Source of the DNA: Micromonospora chaiyaphumensis
Lineage (GTDB): Bacteria > Actinomycetota > Actinomycetes > Mycobacteriales > Micromonosporaceae
Direction: 5' to 3'
Assembly (NCBI RefSeq): GCF_900091435.1
Contig: NZ_FMCS01000001.1
Coordinates: forward strand, 557,512 to 621,511
Length of the DNA: 64,000 nucleotides
This document shows, piece by piece, positions 58,879 to 64,000 of this stretch; position 1 is the first letter of the stretch, and the number at the start of each line of letters is the position of its first letter. The notes below the pieces were generated by a model, which was not told the origin of the DNA, ran no database searches, and saw only the letters and a program-made list of their open reading frames with translations. The position numbers and the translations under genes are program-made.

Positions 58879-59844
58879 TCAGATCCCCATCTCGGCCTCG
58901 TAGGCCCGCCGGTACCGGATCCGGGCACCGGGCGCGAGGCAGAGGTGCCAGGCCTGGCCCTCGTCGACCACGTTGACCTCGCCGGCCTCCTGCCGGGCCA
59001 GGAGCAGCTCGGCGAGGAGGTCCCGGGCGCCGAACCGGCCGTACCACTCCAGCTCCACGTCGGCCGCCCAGCCGAGGCAGTGCCCGCTGGGCACCATGGC
59101 GGCGTAGCCGAGCCGGCGCAGCCGGTACTGGTGCTCGGCGCTGCGCGCGAGGCTGGTCACCCAGAGCGGCGGGGTGCCCGGCCGGGCGGCCGCCGCGAAC
59201 TCCCGGCCCAGGTCGTTGAGCAGCGCGATCACCTCGCGCCGCGCCCGGCGGAACCGCAGCCCGGCGGTACGCGGGGTGGCGTCCGGGCGCAGCCGCCGCT
59301 GGACCGCCCGCAGCCCGCGACCGGCGACGGTGCCGGGCTGCTCCTGGTAGCGGAAGGCGAGCAGGCCGCGCCGGCGCAGCCACTCCAGGTCGACCAGGTC
59401 GGTGCTGGTGTCGACCTGCCCGTCGGTGAGGAAGGTGCCACTGTCCCGCCACCACAGCACGTCGATCCGGGAGAGCAGGTAGATCCGGACCAGCGCGGTG
59501 AGGTCGTGCGCCGAGCTGCGGGTGTTGGGCTGGTAGCGGGCCATCTCCAGCAGCAGGGTCTCGCGGGCGCCGACGAATCCCTGCGGGGTGGCGTCGAGGA
59601 CGGCGGCGATGGCCGGCTCGCGCAGCCGCTGGTCGAGCAGCACCTGGCGGGCGGTGGTCGACGGGGCGTCCGCGAGGGCGCCCACCTCGACCAGCAGTTC
59701 CGCCACGGCGCCCCGGTACGCGGCCAGGTCCGGCTCACCCGGCGTGGTGCGGCGGCCGGCGGGCGGGGGCAGCCGGCGGGCGGGGGCGGCGGACGCGACG
59801 GCGGGCCCGGGCTGATGTCCGGGGCTTCGGCTGGGCACTCGCAT
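58879..59844 (-). CDS. M15-like peptidase-fold protein (DUF5715-like)
   Basis: ATG 59844 has GGAGAGGGG upstream. The 321-residue protein is mostly helical in its first half. Residues 225-310 then carry WVTSLARSAEHQYRL, PSGHCLGWAADVELEWY (S-x-H-x-x-G-x-A-x-D, the zinc site of M15 D-Ala-D-Ala peptidases) and DEGQAWHLCL (ExxWH-like). The zinc ligands His, Asp and His are thus preserved. No signal peptide is evident, which is odd for a wall enzyme. Coupling to an amidotransferase suggests work on a peptide substrate inside the cell. Confidence 0.75.
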   Translation of the reverse strand: MRVPSRSPGHQPGPAVASAAPARRLPPPAGRRTTPGEPDLAAYRGAVAELLVEVGALADAPSTTARQVLLDQRLREPAIAAVLDATPQGFVGARETLLLEMARYQPNTRSSAHDLTALVRIYLLSRIDVLWWRDSGTFLTDGQVDTSTDLVDLEWLRRRGLLAFRYQEQPGTVAGRGLRAVQRRLRPDATPRTAGLRFRRARREVIALLNDLGREFAAAARPGTPPLWVTSLARSAEHQYRLRRLGYAAMVPSGHCLGWAADVELEWYGRFGARDLLAELLLARQEAGEVNVVDEGQAWHLCLAPGARIRYRRAYEAEMGI

Positions 59845-59952
59845 GGTCGGCCCCTCTCCGGGCAGGACACGGCGTAGTCGAACCTGAACCCACCGTAATC
59901 ACCAGGATCGGCAGCTCCCCGAACAATCCTCCTATCTCCCCCCTAAGGTGCC

Positions 59953-60738
59953 TCATCCCGCCGCGAGGCCCTGCACCCAGGCGTAATCCGGTGCGGGAGG
60001 CAGGCCGGCGTCCCGGCCGGCACGGACCGCGTCGGCCAGGTGCAGCGCCGCGCCCAGGGCGGCGCGGAACAGCAGCGAGCCGGTGCTGACCCGGGCCACC
60101 CCGAGCCGGCCGAGCGCGGCCGGATCCGGGCCGCCCGGCCGGTGCAGCACGTTGAGCGGCAGCCCCACCTGGGCCACCAGCAGCTCGAGGGTGTCGTCCG
60201 GGGCAGCCGGGGCGAACAGCCCGTCCGCGCCCGCCGCCCGGTACGCCGCCGCCCGCTCCAGCGCCGCCGGCAGCGGGTCGGACGTCCCCAGCCACCAGGC
60301 GTCGGTGCGGGCGTTGACGAAGACGTCCGGCACCGCGGCGCGGATCGCCGCGATCTTGGCGGCCACCTCGTCCACCGGCGCGAGGGTGCCGTCCGGCCGG
60401 CCGTCCTCCAGGTTCACCCCCACCACGCCGAGCGCGGCCAGCTCGCCGACGTACCCGGCCACCGCCGCCGGGTCGGCGCCGAAGCCGTCCTCGATGTCGA
60501 CGGTGAGCAGCACCGGCAGGTCCCGCAGGCGACGGGCCAGGTCGAGGGTCTCGTCGCGGGTCGCCCCCGTCCCGTCGGGCCGGCCGGCGGCCGCGGCCAC
60601 CCCGAGGCTCGTGGTGCCGACGGCCGGATGTCCCCGGGCGGCGAGCGCCGCGGCCGAGGCGTGGTCCCAGGCGTTGGGCAGCAGCAGCGGCCGGCCGGAC
60701 CGGTGCAGGGCATGGAAGGCGGCGGTGCGGTCGGTCAT
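59953..60738 (-). CDS. isocitrate lyase/PEP mutase family protein
   Basis: The 261-residue TIM-barrel protein has LLLPNAWDHASAAALAARG, a GTTSLGVAAAAG strand, LTVDIEDGFG (metal-binding acidic pair), VGVNLEDGRPDG and FVNARTDAWWLG, the pattern of the PEP-mutase/oxaloacetase/2-methylisocitrate lyase superfamily. The lyase KKCGH motif is not seen, so it is nearer PEP phosphonomutase-like or carboxyphosphonoenolpyruvate mutase-like proteins. ATG 60738 overlaps the P450 stop (ATGA), indicating coupled expression. Confidence 0.85.
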   Translation of the reverse strand: MTDRTAAFHALHRSGRPLLLPNAWDHASAAALAARGHPAVGTTSLGVAAAAGRPDGTGATRDETLDLARRLRDLPVLLTVDIEDGFGADPAAVAGYVGELAALGVVGVNLEDGRPDGTLAPVDEVAAKIAAIRAAVPDVFVNARTDAWWLGTSDPLPAALERAAAYRAAGADGLFAPAAPDDTLELLVAQVGLPLNVLHRPGGPDPAALGRLGVARVSTGSLLFRAALGAALHLADAVRAGRDAGLPPAPDYAWVQGLAAG

Positions 60739-61892
60739 CGGAACATCACCTCGAGGCTGGTCGGAACACGCAGGGTGGGGTGCGGGGCGTAGCCCACGGG
60801 CTCGGCGCCCGGGGCGGCGGGCCGGCACCGGTCGCGCAGCACCTCGACCACGCCGGCGGCGAGGGCGATGGCGTGCCGTTCGCCCGGGCAGCCCCGGGGA
60901 CCGGCGCCGAAGGTCAACGCCCCGCCGGGCCGGCCGGGGCGGAACACATCCGGGTCCGGATGGACGGCCGGGTCCCGGTTGGCCGCGTCGAAGCGGAGGA
61001 GCAGCACGCTCTCCGGGCCGATCTCCTGGCCGCCCAGGCGCCGCGCAGCGGTCGCGACCCGGCGGGTGGCGCGCACCGGCGGGTCCAGGCGCAGCACCTC
61101 GGCCAGCAGGTCGGTGGTGTCGAGCGTGGCGGGCGCGGCCAGCCCGTGCCGGACGGCGTTGCCGATCAGCCCGGCCGTGGCGTCGGCGGCCTGCACGAGC
61201 AGACCGATCCGGTTCGCGGCGGCCTCGCCCGGGGCCGGCGGTGACAGGGCCAGCAGCGCGGCCACCGCCTGGTCGGCGCGCGCCACGGCCGCCGGCTCAG
61301 CGCCCGGGTGGTAGGCCGCGGCCACCGCGGTCACCGCCGGCACGGCCGCCGCCGGGTCGGCCAGGCCGAGCCGCGCCGCCAGCACCTCCAGGGGTACGCG
61401 CCGCGCGAGCAGTGCCATCACATCGGCCCGCTGCGCGCCGCCGTCACCCGACGCCGCGGCGGCCCGGGTGGTGGTGGCCGGCACGGCGGTGGCCGGCACG
61501 GCGGTGGCCGGCACGGCGGTGGCCGGCACGGCGGTGGCCGGCACGGCGGTGGCCGGCACGGCGGTGGCCGGCACGGTCACCGCGTCGAGCAGCGCGGTGG
61601 TGGATCGGGCGGCCGCCGCGCGCAGCTCGTCCGGGTCGAGGCCGGCCAACGCGGCGACCCCGATCGCCCGGCGGGCGGGATGCCGGTCCGGCGCGCTGAA
61701 CCGGCTCACGGTGCCGCGCAGCCAGGCCAGGGTGCCGTACGGTCCGCCGGGCGCGGTGGGCACCACGCACCGGGGGTCGGTCAGCACGGCGAGCACGTCG
61801 GCATGCCGGGTGACCACCCAGCCACCGTCGACTGGCAGCGGTGGCCCGCAGGCCGGCGTATGAGGGGCGGGTGGGATCGTCGGGCAGGTCAT
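60735..61892 (-). CDS. cytochrome P450 with internal VPATA repeat
   Basis: The 385-residue P450 has the K-helix E-x-x-R in LLAEVLRLDPP, RRVATAARRLGG, and the haem loop LTFGAGPRGCPGERHAIALA with the Cys thiolate. The I-helix reads VQAADATAGLIGNAV, lacking the usual acid-alcohol pair. Between about residues 108 and 142 lies a seven-unit pentapeptide repeat (VPATA), encoded by a 15-bp tandem repeat. ATG 61892 has TACGGT 6 bases upstream (leaderless). It is coupled to the PEP-mutase-family gene. The substrate is unknown. Confidence 0.9.
   Translation of the reverse strand: MTCPTIPPAPHTPACGPPLPVDGGWVVTRHADVLAVLTDPRCVVPTAPGGPYGTLAWLRGTVSRFSAPDRHPARRAIGVAALAGLDPDELRAAAARSTTALLDAVTVPATAVPATAVPATAVPATAVPATAVPATAVPATTTRAAAASGDGGAQRADVMALLARRVPLEVLAARLGLADPAAAVPAVTAVAAAYHPGAEPAAVARADQAVAALLALSPPAPGEAAANRIGLLVQAADATAGLIGNAVRHGLAAPATLDTTDLLAEVLRLDPPVRATRRVATAARRLGGQEIGPESVLLLRFDAANRDPAVHPDPDVFRPGRPGGALTFGAGPRGCPGERHAIALAAGVVEVLRDRCRPAAPGAEPVGYAPHPTLRVPTSLEVMFR
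61474..61578 (-). repeat. 15-bp in-frame tandem repeat, seven copies, inside the P450 gene
   Basis: The unit GTGGCCGGCACGGCG (plus-strand reading) is repeated seven times without interruption at 61474-61578. It keeps frame and encodes VPATA units in the P450. Perfect copies imply recent or ongoing slippage. Confidence 0.92.
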
Positions 61893-61898
61893 CGTCCG

Positions 61899-61904
61899 AC
61901 CGTA
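61899..61904 (-). promoter_or_regulatory. -10 box TACGGT of a leaderless promoter
   Basis: On the minus strand TACGGT is followed by 6 bases and ATG 61892, with no ribosome-binding site. Confidence 0.45.
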
Positions 61905-62012
61905 GGGCCGGTTCGCTTCGGCCCCGACCGAACGATCGCGCCGCCGCCGGCTCCCACGACGCGCATTTCCCACGGGACGGCACCGCGCACCGCCGGCGGC
62001 TAGCCTGACGGC

Positions 62013-62546
62013 GTGCGTACGGTCGAACTGCTCTGCTCGCCGGAGCTGGAGGAGGCGGTACGGGCGGCCTGGGACCGGCTCGCCGCCGCCGGCCTGCCCA
62101 GCCTGGCCCGCCACCAGCACCCGACCAACCGGCCGCACCTGACCCTCGCGTCGGTCGACGAGTTCCCGCCCGGCGCCGAGCAGCGCCTCGCCGACCTCTG
62201 CGACGCGGCGCTGCCGCTGCCGGCCCGGCTGGACCGGGTGACGGTCCTCGACGGCAGCGCGCCGCTGGTCTGGCTGGTCCGCCCCACGCCGCAGCTCGTC
62301 GCCCTGCACGGCGCGGTCTGGGACGTGCTCGCCGGGGCGCCCGGGCCGCAGCCGTGGCACCTGCCCGGGCGCTGGGTGCCGCACCTCAGCCTGGCGCTGC
62401 GGTTCCGCGACGCCGACCGCCGCCGCGCCCGGGCCGTCGCCGGGCCGGACCGGCCGGGCGGGGAGTTCGTGGCCGCGCGCAGCTACGACAGCGACACCCG
62501 GACGGTCTGCGAGCTGACCCCGGCCTGCCCGCACCCCGGCGCCTGA
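62013..62546 (+). CDS. 2H phosphoesterase (2'-5' RNA ligase family)
   Basis: The 177-residue protein has two H-x-(S/T)-x motifs about 95 residues apart: RPHLTLASV and VPHLSLALR. These are the twin catalytic histidines of 2H phosphoesterases (LigT/CPD family), which open 2',3'-cyclic phosphates or join 2'-5' RNA ends. GTG 62013 is leaderless, with TAGCCT (62001-62006) 6 bases upstream. It lies 47 kb from rtcB, so any joint role in RNA end repair is speculative. Confidence 0.87.
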   Translation: MRTVELLCSPELEEAVRAAWDRLAAAGLPSLARHQHPTNRPHLTLASVDEFPPGAEQRLADLCDAALPLPARLDRVTVLDGSAPLVWLVRPTPQLVALHGAVWDVLAGAPGPQPWHLPGRWVPHLSLALRFRDADRRRARAVAGPDRPGGEFVAARSYDSDTRTVCELTPACPHPGA

Positions 62547-62606
62547 CGGGGACGATCCCGGCCGACCGGGGCCGCCCGGCTCGGTGGACGGCCCCGGTCG
62601 CCGGGG

Positions 62607-64000
62607 TCAGCGGTAGAACCGCAGGTAGTCGAACTCCGCGGTCACCGCCGGGGTGGCGCCGCCGTGCGCGACCAGACCGATCCGGGGCGTCGTGCCGGCC
62701 GGAAAGGTCCAGACCGCGCCCCACGTCCAGTGCGTGCCGTCCCGGCTGGAGGCGGCCCGGAACTCGTGCTCGCCGGTGACCCGGTCGACGTGGTGCGCCA
62801 GCCGCAGCCACGTCGTGGTGGCCGGGGTGCCGACGATGCTGCCGCCGTAGACGGGCTGGCCGGCGAAGGGCAGCTCGTAGCCGTACTCGACCTGGCGGGT
62901 GTTCCAGATGGCCACCTGGGCGAGCCGGGCGAACCGGTCATCGTCCACGTACGCCACGAGGCCCGCCTGCTGGTAGTTGCGGACGACGTCCTCGCCGAGG
63001 TCGAGGGTCACCTTCGTCTCCGCGACGTAGTCGCCCGCGGGCGCGTCCCGCAGGAGGACCCCGGCCGTGTTGCCGCTGCCCACCAGGTCGGTCGACTCGA
63101 CCGGCCAGCGCAGCGCCCCGCCGGTCACGGTGGCGGCCGGGTTGGGCCGGATCCACTGCCAGGCGGGGTCGAGCCCGCCGGTGAACTCGTCGGAGTACCG
63201 GGCGAGCAGCGGGCCGACGCGGGGCGGGGCGACGACGTGCCGGACCGGGCGGTACAGCGCGGCCGCGCTGACGTTGTCGAACTCCGCCGGGCCGCCGTCG
63301 GCGCGCACGGCGAGCGGACCGCCCGCCGGCCGCGTGAGCTCCAGCGCCACCACGGCGAGCTGGTCGCCGAGGCGGGCCGGGCTCAGCTCGGCGACGAGCC
63401 GGCGGTCGCTTACCTCCACGGCCAGGTTGTGCCGGTCGCTGAGGTCGAGTCCGGCGGGCAGCGGCACGCCGGCCGTCGCGCCGCCGCTGTCCCGCGCGGT
63501 CAGCCGGCCGCCGCCGACCGTGACCTCCACCCGGCCGAGCCGCAGCCCGGCCGCCTCCGCGCCGGTCAGCCGCAGGTCGGCTTCGGCCCGCAGGTCGCCG
63601 CCGAGGCCGGTCCGGGCGGTCAGCGTGCCGCTGCCGGCCAGCACGCCGCCGGTCACCCGCCAGTGGCCCGTGCCGCCCCGCCAGCCGTCCAGGTCGGCGG
63701 TGTCGAAGCGGGCGTCGACCCGGCCGGTGGTGACCGGCGCGGGCCGGGCGCCCTCGGAGGGGCCGGCGCCGGCGTTGACGGTCGGCCAGCCGTCCACCCA
63801 GTCGAGGCGGTCCAGCAGCATCGGCCGCTCGTTGATCCCGAACGGCTCGTCCAGGTACGGGTCGGCCCGGTCGATCGCGTGGTAGGCGATCCAGTCCTGC
63901 CCGGACAGGTCGGTGAGCACGGCGTTGTGCCCGGTGCCGATCCACCGGTTGCCGTTCTGGGTGAGCACCGGCGTGCCGCCGGCCCGGGAGACGTCCAGCC
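62607..64000 (-). CDS. GH43-type glycosidase, C-terminal part (runs off the window)
   Basis: The frame is open to the right edge, so the N-terminus is missing. The visible start of the piece, RWIGTGHNAVLTDLSGQDWIAYHAI, is the last blade of a GH43 five-bladed propeller (GHN-x-V and YHA motifs). Two beta-sandwich modules follow: one at about 60-200 with VTGGVLAGSGTLTART, and a concanavalin-like C-terminal one, DPAWQWIRPNPAATVTGGAL to TAEFDYLRFY, typical of GH43 arabinofuranosidases/xylosidases. It probably acts on hemicellulose outside the cell. Confidence 0.85.
   Translation of the reverse strand, partial: LDVSRAGGTPVLTQNGNRWIGTGHNAVLTDLSGQDWIAYHAIDRADPYLDEPFGINERPMLLDRLDWVDGWPTVNAGAGPSEGARPAPVTTGRVDARFDTADLDGWRGGTGHWRVTGGVLAGSGTLTARTGLGGDLRAEADLRLTGAEAAGLRLGRVEVTVGGGRLTARDSGGATAGVPLPAGLDLSDRHNLAVEVSDRRLVAELSPARLGDQLAVVALELTRPAGGPLAVRADGGPAEFDNVSAAALYRPVRHVVAPPRVGPLLARYSDEFTGGLDPAWQWIRPNPAATVTGGALRWPVESTDLVGSGNTAGVLLRDAPAGDYVAETKVTLDLGEDVVRNYQQAGLVAYVDDDRFARLAQVAIWNTRQVEYGYELPFAGQPVYGGSIVGTPATTTWLRLAHHVDRVTGEHEFRAASSRDGTHWTWGAVWTFPAGTTPRIGLVAHGGATPAVTAEFDYLRFYR

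Noticed and set aside
61474..61578. Possible CRISPR array
   Set aside because: Repeats are contiguous with no spacers, unit length 15 bp and in frame with a P450.
61308..62003. A plus-strand ORF full of GGGRH repeats across the P450 gene
   Set aside because: It is the antisense reading of the 15-bp minisatellite. The P450 frame with haem and ExxR motifs is clearly the coding one.
62013..62546. Functional link of the 2H phosphoesterase to the rtcB array
   Set aside because: The genes are 47 kb apart with no shared regulation visible; the connection would rest on chemistry alone.

Overview
The window is ordinary chromosome of a very high-GC actinomycete, most likely a member of the Micromonosporaceae (Micromonospora or a close relative). 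The basis is the extreme G/C bias at third codon positions, frequent GTG starts, at least eleven leaderless gene starts with a TANNNT -10 box, an egtABCD ergothioneine cluster, ECF sigma factors, a PknB-type kinase, and many small actinobacterial families. I see no phage, conjugative element, intact insertion sequence or CRISPR array.

Layout. 1-12.7 kb: the tail of a GNAT acetyltransferase, an ECF41 sigma factor facing its epimerase-like partner gene, hydrolases, an inositol-monophosphatase gene behind an unusual two-gene unit (membrane sensor-like protein plus cupin-like protein), a methyltransferase, a Tat-exported propeller protein, and a two-component system with a GerMN/Gmad2 lipoprotein (a reduced MtrAB-LpqB-like arrangement). 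12.7-15.9 kb: eight minus-strand tRNA genes surround rtcB, the RNA ligase that repairs cleaved tRNAs. A three-gene plus-strand membrane/HTH cassette sits inside the array. 16-24.4 kb: a TetM/OtrA-like ribosomal-protection GTPase preceded by an overlapping upstream ORF, esterases, secreted peptidases, and an acetyl xylan esterase divergent from a LacI regulator.

24.4-35 kb: a cell-envelope block. Two paralogous D-Ala-D-Ala carboxypeptidases flank a flippase-like membrane protein, followed by a dual-specificity phosphatase, an LPVTG surface protein, a DUF4012 exopolysaccharide protein, a glycosyltransferase, and a BY-type tyrosine kinase converging on a low-molecular-weight tyrosine phosphatase. 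35-42 kb: nhaA, a TMEM165/GDT1 manganese exporter under a yybP-ykoY-type Mn riboswitch, and egtABCD (no egtE). 42-51 kb: an ECF sigma factor with its membrane partner, a Ser/Thr kinase, an ABC transporter (permease plus ATPase) and a NarL-type two-component system.

51-64 kb: a frameshifted GntR gene in a disturbed patch, DUF305 and LVIVD genes sharing a CRP-type palindrome, a C45 lipoprotein, a ribokinase-family kinase, a DUF1203 protein, an autoregulated MerR gene, an asparagine-synthetase-like amidotransferase coupled to an M15-like (DUF5715-type) protein, a P450 carrying an in-frame minisatellite and coupled to a PEP-mutase-family gene, a 2H phosphoesterase, and the C-terminal part of a GH43 glycosidase. 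The most unusual items are the tRNA-rtcB array, the uORF before the ribosomal-protection gene, the two-gene membrane/cupin unit, the M15-like/AsnB-like pair and the repeat-bearing P450.
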